From Mesorhizobium sp. J18 (lineage in GTDB: Bacteria > Pseudomonadota > Alphaproteobacteria > Rhizobiales > Rhizobiaceae): a DNA stretch of 33,319 nt. The stretch lies in NCBI RefSeq assembly GCF_007829525.1, contig NZ_VLJP01000045.1:118043-151361 (forward strand), written 5' to 3'. The number at the start of each line of letters is the position of its first letter. Positions within the stretch are counted from its first letter, which is position 1. The notes beneath the pieces were generated by a model. That model made no database searches, was not told the DNA's origin, and worked only from the letters and a program-made list of their open reading frames with translations. Shown piece by piece: positions 1 through 8,495 of the stretch. Both the position numbers and the translations under genes were made by a program.

Positions 1-768
1 CCGCGCCTGCCGCTGGTGCTTGTGCCGACAACCGGCTCGGAGGTCACGCCCGTTTCCATCATCACGGTAGGCGATGAGGAAAAGCGTGGCGTCTCCTCTC
101 CCTTGATCCTGCCCGATCTGGCAATTCTCGATCCGGGGATCACGATCGGCCTGCCGCCGGCAATCACCGCCGCCACCGGTGTCGACGCCATGGTCCATGC
201 GATCGAGGCCTATGCGTCGAAATCGGCCAACAACAATCCGGTCTCACGGGTGCTGGCCCGGGAAGCGCTGCGGCTTCTCGGGGCCAATATCGAAACGGCG
301 GTGTTCGACGGAAGGAATGTTGCCGCGCGTGGGGCCATGCTGCTTGGCTCCATGCTTGCCGGCCAGGCCTTCGCCAATTCGCCTGTCGCGGCCGTCCATG
401 CGCTCGCCTATCCGATCGGAGGCACGTTCCATGTGCCGCATGGCCTGTCGAACGCGCTCGTGCTGCCGCATGTGCTGCGCTTCAACGCGCCCTGTGCCGC
501 GCAACTGTATGCGGAGATCGCGGCGGATGCCTTCCCGCATCTGGCGAGCGAGGAAGGCACGCAGGCACGCTGTGCAGCCTTTATCGAGGAATTGGCCGGA
601 CTTTCAAAGAAGCTCGGCATGCAGACTCGGTTGCGCGAGGTGAATATTGGCGAGGAGCATCTGGCCAAGATGGCGGCCGATGCGATGAAGCAGACGCGCC
701 TGCTGGTCAACAATCCGCGCGAAGTGTCGGAAGCCGATGCGCTGGCGATCTACCGGGCGGCATGGTGA
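1..768 (+). CDS. Iron-containing alcohol dehydrogenase, C-terminal part (5' end outside window)
   Basis: The reading frame is open from base 1, so the N-terminal part of the gene lies before the window; 255 residues are visible. The family (group III, Fe-ADH) oxidises alcohols or reduces aldehydes with NAD(P) and a metal ion. All four expected metal ligands are visible: Asp and His in GVDAMVHAIE (codons at 184 and 196), His in AVHALAYPIG (397) and His in VPHGLSNA (439). The coenzyme loop, usually PTTAGTGSE, reads PTTGSEVTP, three residues shorter. Variation here is known within the wider family (maleylacetate reductases), but I cannot say whether cofactor binding is altered. The thioesterase gene starts 6 bases after the stop, so the two are probably co-transcribed. 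The family is certain; the substrate is unknown. Confidence 0.9.
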   Translation, partial: PRLPLVLVPTTGSEVTPVSIITVGDEEKRGVSSPLILPDLAILDPGITIGLPPAITAATGVDAMVHAIEAYASKSANNNPVSRVLAREALRLLGANIETAVFDGRNVAARGAMLLGSMLAGQAFANSPVAAVHALAYPIGGTFHVPHGLSNALVLPHVLRFNAPCAAQLYAEIAADAFPHLASEEGTQARCAAFIEELAGLSKKLGMQTRLREVNIGEEHLAKMAADAMKQTRLLVNNPREVSEADALAIYRAAW

Positions 769-774
769 GCAGCA

Positions 775-1212
775 ATGCCTGAACGCCCCGCACCCTCCTC
801 GCGCGGCGACTATCGCGCCTTCCGCACCATCACCACGCGCTGGATGGACAATGACATCTACGGCCACATGAACAATGTGGTGCATTATTCGCTCTTCGAC
901 ACGGCCGTGAATGGCTGGCTCATCGAGCAAGGGGCGCTCGATATCCATCGCGGCGGCCAGGTCGGACTGGTGGTCGAGACCGGCTGCCGCTATTTCGCCG
1001 AAATCGCCTTCCCCGATATTGTTACCGCCGGCCTGAAGGTTGCAAGACTTGGCACGTCGTCGGTTCGCTACGAGGTCGGGCTCTTCCGCAACGACGAATC
1101 GCAGGCAGCCGCCGAGGGTTTTTTCGTGCATGTATATGTCGACCGTGAAAGCCGCAGGCCAATGCCGCTGAACGAGCGGCTTCGAGCTGCACTGGAAGGG
1201 ATCACCCCATGA
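775..1212 (+). CDS. Hot-dog fold acyl-CoA thioesterase (4-hydroxybenzoyl-CoA thioesterase/YbgC-like)
   Basis: This 145-residue protein has the usual length of a single hot-dog domain. The family signature near residues 23-38 reads RWMDNDIYGHMNNVVHY: the Asp followed by GHxNNxxY is the pattern of the 4-hydroxybenzoyl-CoA thioesterase/YbgC group, in which the Asp helps hydrolyse acyl-CoA. The expected product is a cytosolic acyl-CoA hydrolase; the acyl group cannot be read. The ATG at 775 has only a weak Shine-Dalgarno (gagcag) and lies 6 bases after the dehydrogenase stop, which suggests translational coupling. The stop overlaps the slyX start by 4 bases (ATGA). A dehydrogenase - thioesterase - slyX order suggests a transcription unit rather than a shared pathway. 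Confidence 0.9.
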   Translation: MPERPAPSSRGDYRAFRTITTRWMDNDIYGHMNNVVHYSLFDTAVNGWLIEQGALDIHRGGQVGLVVETGCRYFAEIAFPDIVTAGLKVARLGTSSVRYEVGLFRNDESQAAAEGFFVHVYVDRESRRPMPLNERLRAALEGITP

Positions 1213-1412
1213 GCGAAGACCGGCTGACGAAGCTGGAAATCCTCGCCGCCGAACAGGAAAAGACGATCGAGGAGCTTTCCGACCAGATCGCCGAGCAATG
1301 GAAGGTGATCGAGCGGATGCAGAAGGCGCTGGAAGCGCTCGGCGAACGTTTCGTGGCCCTGGAAGAGAGGTCGGCGCCGGAAATTCCGGTGACCAAGCCG
1401 CCGCACTACTGA
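1209..1412 (+). CDS. slyX: SlyX family protein
   Basis: The product is 67 residues, nearly all a heptad-like helix (about residues 4-50, rich in Leu, Glu and Gln) and predicted to form a coiled coil. It ends in the short tail KPPHY that is typical of SlyX proteins. The biochemical role of SlyX is not established; in enterobacteria it is known only as a neighbour of slyD. Here its start overlaps the thioesterase stop in ATGA, so it is the last gene of this plus-strand unit. The sequence after it holds an inverted repeat at 1433-1472 that may end the transcript. Confidence 0.9.
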   Translation: MSEDRLTKLEILAAEQEKTIEELSDQIAEQWKVIERMQKALEALGERFVALEERSAPEIPVTKPPHY

Positions 1413-1432
1413 TCCGGTTTCCGCGATCCAGA

Positions 1433-1472
1433 GCCGTTCATCTTCAAATGGAATCGCTTGAAGATGAATGGC
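1433..1472. repeat. Long inverted repeat in the slyX-rpsA convergent gap
   Basis: Fifteen bases at 1433-1447 pair with 1458-1472 around a 10-base loop; 11 of these (TTCATCTTCAA with TTGAAGATGAA) are an uninterrupted perfect repeat, and the outer part has one G-U pair. It lies 20 bases after the slyX stop and before the rpsA terminator. There is no T-tract on either strand. It may be a slyX transcript end, or a copy of a dispersed extragenic palindrome of the kind common in rhizobial genomes. Confidence 0.55.
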
Positions 1473-1483
1473 GGACGAGCAGT

Positions 1484-1517
1484 CAAAAGAAAACCCCGCG
1501 ACGTCTCCGTCGCGGGG
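1484..1517 (-). terminator. Intrinsic terminator of the aroA-cmk-rpsA operon
   Basis: A perfect 10-bp stem (CCCCGCGACG at 1494-1503 with CGTCGCGGGG at 1508-1517) closes a 4-base loop. Read on the minus strand it is followed by a T-rich run, TTTTCTTTT (1485-1493). It starts 28 bases after the rpsA stop. This is a textbook rho-independent terminator for the minus-strand operon. Confidence 0.92.
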
Positions 1518-1544
1518 CCGATGATCATCGAGGGTCCGGGACGA

Positions 1545-3251
1545 CTATTCGTCGCCTTCCTTGGCCCCCTGCTTCTTGAGCGCGGCGCCAAGAATGTCGC
1601 CCAGCGAGGCACCGGAGTCGGTCGAGCCGTACTGAGCCACGGCTTCCTTCTCTTCAGCGATTTCCAGCGCCTTGATCGAGACGGTGAGACGGCGTGTCTT
1701 CTTGTCGAACTGGGTGACGCGCGCATCGACCTTCTGGCCAACGGCGAAGCGTTCCGGACGCTGCTCGTCACGATCGCGCGACAGGTCCGAGCGCTTGATG
1801 AAAGTCTCGATATCGTGATCCACAAGCCGCACGTCGAGGCCGCCATCCTTGACGCCGATGACCTCGCAGGTGACGACCGCACCCTTGCGCAGTTCGCCGG
1901 AGGCGGCGGCATCACCGATGGCGTCACGGCCGAGCTGCTTGATGCCCAGCGAGATGCGCTCCTTCTCGACATCGACGTCGAGAACCTGCGCCTTCACCAT
2001 GTCACCGCGGTTGTACTCCTCGATCACCTGCTCGCCCGGACGGGTCCAGTCGAGATCAGAGAGGTGGACCATGCCGTCCACATCGCCGTCAAGTCCGATG
2101 AACAGACCGAATTCGGTCTTGTTCTTGACCTCGCCCTCGACGACCGAGCCGACCGGATGGTTGCGGGCGAAAGCCTCCCACGGATTCTCCAGCGTCTGCT
2201 TGAGGCCGAGCGAGATGCGGCGCTTGACCGGATCGACCTCGAGCACGACCACCTCGACTTCCTGGGTGGTCGAGAGGATCTTGCCCGGATGGACGTTCTT
2301 CTTGGTCCAGGACATCTCGGACACGTGGATAAGGCCCTCGATCCCCGGCTCCAGCTCCACGAAGGCGCCGTAGTCGGTGATGTTGGTGACCGTGCCATTC
2401 ACCTTCTTGCCCAGCGGATACTTGCCGCCGATGCCTTCCCACGGGTCGGCCTCGAGCTGCTTCATGCCAAGCGAGATGCGGTGGGTTTCCTGGTTGATGC
2501 GGATGATCTGCACCTTCACCGTCTGGCCGATATTGAGAATCTCGGTCGGATGGTTGACGCGGCGCCATGCCATGTCGGTGACATGCAGGAGGCCGTCGAT
2601 GCCGCCGAGATCGACGAACGCGCCGTAGTCGGTGATGTTCTTGACCACGCCCTCGACCACCTGACCCTCTTCGAGGTTCTGGACGATCTCGGAACGCTGC
2701 TCGGCCCGGCTCTCCTCGAGCACGGTACGGCGCGAAACGACGATATTGCCGCGGCGCTTATCCATCTTGAGGATTTCAAACGGCTGCGGCGTATGCATGA
2801 GCGGGCTGACGTCGCGGATCGGCCGGATATCGACCTGGCTGCGCGGCAGGAAGGCCACGGCGCCGTCGAGGTCGACGGTGAAGCCGCCCTTGACCTGATT
2901 GAAGATGACGCCTTCGACGCGCTCGCCCTTGCTGAACTTCTCTTCGAGCTTGACCCAGCTCTCCTCGCGCCGCGCCTTCTCACGCGACAGCATGGCCTCG
3001 CCGAGAGCGTTCTCGATGCGCTCGACATAGACTTCGACTGTATCGCCAGGCTTCAGGTCCTTGGCGCTGGCCCCGAATTCCTTCAGAGCGACACGCCCTT
3101 CGACCTTGAGGCCGACATCGACGATCGCCATGTCCTTTTCGATGGCGGTGACGGTACCCTTAACGACGCTGCCTTCGACGGCCTCGCTGGCCGAAAAGGA
3201 TTCTTCGAGAAGGCTCGCGAAATCCTCGCGAGACGGATTTGATTTCGACAT
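1545..3251 (-). CDS. rpsA: 30S ribosomal protein S1
   Basis: The 568-residue length and six S1 (OB-fold) repeats match alphaproteobacterial S1. S1 binds mRNA on the 30S subunit and helps place structured leaders for initiation. Repeats lie at about residues 25-95, 110-180, 195-268, 280-355, 367-442 and 455-530. The middle ones are the clearest, with the motifs NITDYGAFVDLGG and NITDYGAFVELEPG; the first two and the last are more divergent, as is usual. The ATG at 3251 has a good Shine-Dalgarno (ccaggagc) 6 bases upstream. It is last in the operon aroA - SDR - cmk - rpsA, separated from cmk by 219 bases, and ends in a strong terminator. The pairing cmk-rpsA is conserved across many bacteria. 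Confidence 0.98.
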   Translation of the reverse strand: MSKSNPSREDFASLLEESFSASEAVEGSVVKGTVTAIEKDMAIVDVGLKVEGRVALKEFGASAKDLKPGDTVEVYVERIENALGEAMLSREKARREESWVKLEEKFSKGERVEGVIFNQVKGGFTVDLDGAVAFLPRSQVDIRPIRDVSPLMHTPQPFEILKMDKRRGNIVVSRRTVLEESRAEQRSEIVQNLEEGQVVEGVVKNITDYGAFVDLGGIDGLLHVTDMAWRRVNHPTEILNIGQTVKVQIIRINQETHRISLGMKQLEADPWEGIGGKYPLGKKVNGTVTNITDYGAFVELEPGIEGLIHVSEMSWTKKNVHPGKILSTTQEVEVVVLEVDPVKRRISLGLKQTLENPWEAFARNHPVGSVVEGEVKNKTEFGLFIGLDGDVDGMVHLSDLDWTRPGEQVIEEYNRGDMVKAQVLDVDVEKERISLGIKQLGRDAIGDAAASGELRKGAVVTCEVIGVKDGGLDVRLVDHDIETFIKRSDLSRDRDEQRPERFAVGQKVDARVTQFDKKTRRLTVSIKALEIAEEKEAVAQYGSTDSGASLGDILGAALKKQGAKEGDE

Positions 3252-3455
3252 TTATGCTCCTGGAAAGCCCCACACTGCAGGGGCGGCGCCGGTGGTTCGT
3301 GTTGCGTCTGGTCTGCCTTCATCCGAGCTTGTGGCTCTTGTGCCGCCAAGCGGCAGTTCCGGCGCATGAAGATGCTGGCAGACCGGCTCGTCGGATTGGA
3401 AATCAAAAGGCGGCCAGCCGTCCTCAAAGGGAAAGGCAAGCGCCGCCGCTTTCAA
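3252..3455 (-). CDS. Possible small ORF filling the cmk-rpsA gap (67 aa, unproven)
   Basis: A 67-codon frame starts at TTG 3455 behind a good Shine-Dalgarno (gaggagcagg, directly after the cmk stop). It runs to a TAA that touches the rpsA ATG. The first 35 residues, beginning MKAAALAFPFEDGWPPF, look more protein-like in codon choice than the rest, which is rich in Thr, Ala and Pro. No family is recognised. It may instead be untranslated S1 leader RNA whose open frame is due to chance in GC-rich DNA, or a leader ORF coupled to rpsA. Confidence that it is a real gene is low. Confidence 0.22.
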   Translation of the reverse strand: MKAAALAFPFEDGWPPFDFQSDEPVCQHLHAPELPLGGTRATSSDEGRPDATRTTGAAPAVWGFPGA

Positions 3456-3470
3456 CCCTGCTCCTCGCGG

Positions 3471-4115
3471 CTATTTCTTTTCGGCCAGTGACTGGTCGAT
3501 CAAGGCTTTCGCCGCCAGAAACGCCGCTTCTATATCCATTTCGCTGGTATCAAGCAAGTACGCGTCTTCCGCCGGCTTCAAGGGCGAGTCCGCACGGCTC
3601 ATGTCGCGCGCGTCCCGGCGCTGGATATCGGCGAGGATTTCCTCGTAGGTTGCGCTGCCGCCGCCATCGGCAATCTCACGAAAGCGACGCGCGGCACGCA
3701 CCTCAGCGCTGGCGGTGACATAGAGCTTTACCGCAGCATCCGGGCAGACGACCGTACCGATGTCGCGGCCGTCGAGGACCGCACCCGGCGGCGTTTGCGC
3801 GAAAGCGCGCTGCTTTTCGACCAGCGTCTGCCGCACCGTTGGCATCACAGCCACGCGCGAAGCTGCCTCGCCAATGCCGTGGGCCGACAGTGCGCGACGG
3901 TCCAACGCGGCAACATCGACATTCCGGGCTGCGCCCGCTGCAAGCTGTTCGTCGTCAAGAGGAAGGTCTTCGGCCAGCAAAGCCCTGGCAACTGCGCGAT
4001 AGGTGAGGCCGGTATCGAGGTGATTCAGTCCGTAATGGGCGGCCAGCCGGCGTGCCAGCGTGCCCTTGCCGGAAGCAGCCGGCCCGTCGATCGCGATGAT
4101 TAGCGGATCTGGCAT
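3471..4115 (-). CDS. cmk: (d)CMP kinase (cytidylate kinase)
   Basis: The enzyme transfers phosphate from ATP to CMP or dCMP in pyrimidine nucleotide metabolism in the cytosol. The 214-residue length fits the family. The P-loop is at residues 10-18 (GPAASGKGT). The CMP-site motif [10 protein letters not shown] follows at about 36-45, and the nucleotide-binding [13 protein letters not shown] is near residue 115. The lid region [20 protein letters not shown] carries the arginines that contact phosphates. The ATG at 4115 lies 3 bases after the stop of the upstream SDR, and its Shine-Dalgarno (gaagg) overlaps that stop, so translation is probably coupled. It belongs to the aroA - SDR - cmk - rpsA operon. 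Confidence 0.97.
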   Translation of the reverse strand: MPDPLIIAIDGPAASGKGTLARRLAAHYGLNHLDTGLTYRAVARALLAEDLPLDDEQLAAGAARNVDVAALDRRALSAHGIGEAASRVAVMPTVRQTLVEKQRAFAQTPPGAVLDGRDIGTVVCPDAAVKLYVTASAEVRAARRFREIADGGGSATYEEILADIQRRDARDMSRADSPLKPAEDAYLLDTSEMDIEAAFLAAKALIDQSLAEKK

Positions 4116-4118
4116 CCT

Positions 4119-4823
4119 TCACACCGATCTCGTAATTCCGCCGTCGATGCGGATGTTCTGGCCGGTAATGTAGCCCGACCTGTCCGAGGCGAGAAACGAA
4201 ATGAGCTCGGCGACCTCCTCCGATGTTCCGTAGCGCCGCATGGGAATGCGGCTGCGGCGCTCTTCCTTCTCGGGCAAGCTGTCGATGAAGCCGGGCAGGA
4301 CATTGTTCATGCGCACATTGTCGGCGGCATACTTGTCCGCGAAAAGCTTCGTGAAAGCGGCAAGCCCCGAGCGGAAGACGCCCGACGTCGGAAAGGTGTC
4401 CTCGGGCTCGAACGCCGCATAGGTGGAGATATTGACGATGGAACCCGATTTCTGCGCCTGCATGAGCGGTGTGACAAGACGCGCTATGCGAATGACATTG
4501 AGGAGATAGAACTCCATGCCCAGTTGCCAGTCTGCGTCGGAAATCTCAAGGATCGCGCCTTTCGGGCCATGCCCGGCACTGTTGACGACGGCATCCACGC
4601 GACCATACCGGTCGAGCACGGCTTTCGTGAAACGCTCCAGATCTTCCACCGAACGGTTGGAACCCGTGAAACCGAGGCCACCCAGTTCCTTTCCCAGTGC
4701 CTCTCCCTTGCCGGAGGAGGACAGGACTGCGACGGAATAGCCGTCGGATGCGAGCTTGCGCGCCGCCGCAGCACCCATGCCGCTGCCGCCGCCGATGATC
4801 ATGGCCACTTTGGTTTCCGCCAT
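4119..4823 (-). CDS. SDR-family protein without the usual catalytic Tyr/Lys
   Basis: The 234-residue protein has a clear short-chain dehydrogenase fold. The coenzyme motif GGGSGMG is at residues 11-17, NSAG is at 81-84 in place of NNAG, and the catalytic-type Ser is at 133 (NISTY). The tail ITGQNIRIDGG is the usual C-terminal motif. At the expected YxxxK position the sequence reads S147-GVF-R151, so both the catalytic Tyr and Lys are replaced. It may be a non-catalytic NAD(P)-binding protein or use a different mechanism. The start at 4823 has a good Shine-Dalgarno (aggag, 8 bases upstream). It sits between aroA and cmk with gaps of 21 and 3 bases, which strongly suggests co-expression with these housekeeping genes. 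The substrate is unknown. Confidence 0.88.
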   Translation of the reverse strand: MAETKVAMIIGGGSGMGAAAARKLASDGYSVAVLSSSGKGEALGKELGGLGFTGSNRSVEDLERFTKAVLDRYGRVDAVVNSAGHGPKGAILEISDADWQLGMEFYLLNVIRIARLVTPLMQAQKSGSIVNISTYAAFEPEDTFPTSGVFRSGLAAFTKLFADKYAADNVRMNNVLPGFIDSLPEKEERRSRIPMRRYGTSEEVAELISFLASDRSGYITGQNIRIDGGITRSV

Positions 4824-4844
4824 TTCCCGTCTCCTGGTCTGCCT

Positions 4845-6230
<1,386 letters not shown>

Positions 6231-6319
6231 CTAGCACGGCGCATGGGGCTGGTCATCCCCTTGCCGCAACCCTTTCCGGCGCGCGCCAAACGCCTTTGCA
6301 CTTCAAGTTTCAATAGGCT

Positions 6320-6348
6320 TTGACAGCGCCGCCCGTTGTGGTTATGGG
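6320..6348 (+). promoter_or_regulatory. Candidate sigma-70 promoter for the FYDLN-acid gene
   Basis: A perfect -35 box TTGACA (6320-6325) is followed, after 17 bases, by TATGGG (6343-6348) as a fair -10 box. It lies about 95 bases upstream of the GTG start at 6444. The gap 6186-6443 also contains a short hairpin (AGCCGGC/GCCGGCT, 6404-6420), which would be in the 5' leader. Confidence 0.5.
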
Positions 6349-6443
6349 GACGAAAATTCCAGGACAAGAAAGCTTCCCGATCCCGGCTTGATGACGGTTC
6401 GGGAGCCGGCGAAGCCGGCTTTAAGAGACCATGAGGCAGCAAG

Positions 6444-6833
6444 GTGGCCAAACCCGAACTCGGTACGAAACGCATTTGCCCGGAAACGGGCCGGAAGTTC
6501 TACGATCTGAACAAGGATCCGATCGTGTCGCCCTATACGGGCCAATCCTATCCTCGCAGCTATTTCGATGCCGGCAATGAAGGCGCCATCGACAATGAAG
6601 AGGATGTCGAGGATCGCGAGACCGACGACGAGGATGAGGACACGGAAATCATCTCTCTCGAGGATGCGGACGACGAAGCCAAGGGAGACGAACAGACCCT
6701 GCCGGATCTGGATGACGATGACGTCGATCTCGGCGATGACGATGACGACACCTTCCTCGAAGATGACGAGGAGGATGAAGACGACGATGTGAAGGACATC
6801 ATCGGCGGCGTCGACGAGGACGACGAACACTGA
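6444..6833 (+). CDS. TIGR02300 family protein (FYDLN acid domain)
   Basis: The 129-residue protein starts at GTG 6444 behind the Shine-Dalgarno gaggcag. The conserved N-terminus (about residues 1-42) holds RICPETGRKFYDLNKDPIVS and PYTGQSYPRSYF, which define this alphaproteobacterial family. The rest is extremely acidic: from about residue 50 to the end almost every second residue is Asp or Glu, with runs such as DDDDVDLGDDDDD. No function is established; the acidic tail suggests binding to basic proteins or metal ions, but this is inference. In Hyphomicrobiales this gene commonly lies near aroA/cmk and a tRNA-Ala, as it does here. Confidence 0.93.
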   Translation: MAKPELGTKRICPETGRKFYDLNKDPIVSPYTGQSYPRSYFDAGNEGAIDNEEDVEDRETDDEDEDTEIISLEDADDEAKGDEQTLPDLDDDDVDLGDDDDDTFLEDDEEDEDDDVKDIIGGVDEDDEH

Positions 6834-6843
6834 TGCTCGCGGT

Positions 6844-6879
6844 CTTGCATGCGGCATAAGAAAATTTGGCGCATGCAAG
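6844..6879. repeat. 10-bp perfect inverted repeat after the FYDLN-acid gene
   Basis: CTTGCATGCG (6844-6853) is repeated in inverse as CGCATGCAAG (6870-6879) around a 16-base AT-rich centre. It begins 11 bases after the stop at 6833 and precedes the tRNA by about 110 bases. No T-tract follows on the plus strand. It may be a weak transcript-end hairpin or a protein-binding dyad. Confidence 0.45.
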
Positions 6880-6989
6880 GTCTTGATCTTCGATGCGGGC
6901 GGGTCTAGAAGCCGCCAGCATCATGGCGCGGCGATGTTCCGCGCACGACCTCTTCGCCGCAAGGCGATGGCCCAGACAGGGCCAGGTGT

Positions 6990-7065
<76 letters not shown>

Positions 7066-7163
7066 TTTCCTTCCGATTTCAGGATTCCTGAACACGCCAC
7101 GCGCCTCCGACAGAACAGGCGGTCGGCAGCTTTTTGACGCCGCAATCGCGGCCGATCACATAC

Positions 7164-7179
7164 ATTACAAGATCGTAAT
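7164..7179. promoter_or_regulatory. Candidate operator dyad upstream of the NEW3-ABC operon
   Basis: ATTAC (7164-7168) and GTAAT (7175-7179) form an inverted repeat with a 6-base centre inside an AT-rich patch, about 100 bases upstream of the NEW3 gene. The surrounding 215 bases between the tRNA and 7281 hold nothing else I can name. The dyad may bind a regulator of the operon, or be part of a promoter; no regulator gene is adjacent. Confidence 0.3.
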
Positions 7180-7280
7180 ATAGCTGCCGAATTCTTGCCT
7201 CATTCCGAAATTTTCTGTGAGCCGTTGCCTGCCCGAGATGCCGGCAAATTCCACACAGAGCTTCATCATCGGAGGACATG

Positions 7281-8495
7281 ATGAAATTCGCGCATGCGTT
7301 TCCCGCCTCGCTTGCTTTAGCCGCATTGCTCACGATGGGTCCTGCGACCGGTTTCGTCGGCCCGGGTCCGGCCCATGCGCAGGAACCGCCTTCCGCATCG
7401 GATTCGGGTCCGCCTAAAGGCCTCTGGCTGACGACCCCCTATCCGATGCTGTCCGCCCAGGCGGGCGAAGAGGTCTCGATCGATCTCAGCCTCACCAATG
7501 AAGGTCTGCCGCCGCAGCGCGTAACCATCGGCATCGACGGGCTGCCGGAGGGCTGGACATATGAAGTAACCGGCGGCGGCCGCCAGATCGGCGCGGCCAT
7601 GGCCTCGCCTGATTCGACACGGGACATGACCTTGAAGATCACGCCGCTGGCCGATGCCGAAAAGCGGGTGTACGAATTCGAGGTCACGGCGACGGGCGGC
7701 TCGCAGGATATCGTTCTGCCCATCGCAGTGACCCTTACGGAGACCCAACCGGCACAGCTTACTCTTGAGCCTGAACTGCCGGCCCTGCGCGGCACGGTCC
7801 GCTCCACCTTCGACTTCCAGGTGGAGATCAAGAATGACGGCCAAGAAGACACCGTCGTCAATCTACTTGCCGAAGCGCCCTCCGGCTTCGAGGTGACGTT
7901 CAAGGAGCGGTATGGAAGCAACGAGCTGACCAGCCTGCCGCTCAAGGCCGGGGAATCGAAAAACCTCTCCGTCGGCGTGAAGCCGCCTGAAAGCATGAAG
8001 GCCGGCCAGTATCCGGTGCAGATCGCCGCCTCGGGAGACGGTGCGACGGCGCAGTCCCAACTGGTGCTCGACATCACCGGCCGGCCCGAACTCGCTCTGG
8101 CCGGACCCGGCGGGCGCCTGTCCGGCAATGCGGTCGCGGGACAAGAGCGCAGCTTCACCTTCACGATCGAGAATCGCGGCACGGCCCCGGCAAAACAGGT
8201 CGAGTTCTCGTCGAGCCCGCCTTCGGGATGGGAGGTCGCCTTCGAGCCCGAGCAGATCGAAGAGCTTCCATCCGGCGAGACAGCGGAAGTGAAGGTCAAG
8301 ATGACCCCGTCGGAGAAGGCGATAGCCGGCGACTACGTGGTTTCGCTGCGCGCCAATGGCGATGGCGCATCCGACAATGCGAGCTTCCGCGTGACGGTCG
8401 AGACGTCGACGGTCTGGGGAGTTGCCGGTCTTGGCGTCATCGCGGCCGCGGTGGCTGTGCTTGGCTTCGCCATATCACGGTATGGCCGGCGATGA
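7281..8495 (+). CDS. NEW3-repeat exported protein with C-terminal membrane anchor
   Basis: The 404-residue protein begins with a signal peptide (hydrophobic core to about residue 35, likely cleavage AHA-Q). Three successive beta-sandwich repeats of the NEW3/alpha-galactosidase-associated type (COG1470-like) follow at about 50-150, 160-265 and 275-375. Each has a phrase such as LPEGWTYEV, APSGFEVTF or PPSGWEVAF and a closing AGQYPVQI or AGDYVVSL. A single membrane helix (about 378-399) ends in RYGRR, so the repeats face the periplasm. Of two adjacent ATGs (7278, 7281) the second is better spaced from GGAGGA. The stop overlaps the ABC ATPase start (ATGA), so it probably works with that transporter, perhaps as a periplasmic partner. 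The ligand is unknown. Confidence 0.85.
   Translation: MKFAHAFPASLALAALLTMGPATGFVGPGPAHAQEPPSASDSGPPKGLWLTTPYPMLSAQAGEEVSIDLSLTNEGLPPQRVTIGIDGLPEGWTYEVTGGGRQIGAAMASPDSTRDMTLKITPLADAEKRVYEFEVTATGGSQDIVLPIAVTLTETQPAQLTLEPELPALRGTVRSTFDFQVEIKNDGQEDTVVNLLAEAPSGFEVTFKERYGSNELTSLPLKAGESKNLSVGVKPPESMKAGQYPVQIAASGDGATAQSQLVLDITGRPELALAGPGGRLSGNAVAGQERSFTFTIENRGTAPAKQVEFSSSPPSGWEVAFEPEQIEELPSGETAEVKVKMTPSEKAIAGDYVVSLRANGDGASDNASFRVTVETSTVWGVAGLGVIAAAVAVLGFAISRYGRR

Noticed and set aside
1458-3242. 594-codon open frame antisense to rpsA
   Set aside because: It is the mirror of a highly conserved six-repeat S1 gene; the long frame comes from GC-biased third positions. Its translation shows no domain and there is no independent promoter or ribosome site.
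6404-6420. Hairpin AGCCGGC-GAA-GCCGGCT upstream of the FYDLN gene
   Set aside because: A terminator was considered, but it lies between a likely promoter and the start codon and has only two T after the stem.
7100-7135. Possible tRNA-Ala terminator (CCGAC...GTCGG then CAGCTTTTT)
   Set aside because: The stem is only 5 bp with a long loop and is separated from the T run by several bases; too weak to annotate.
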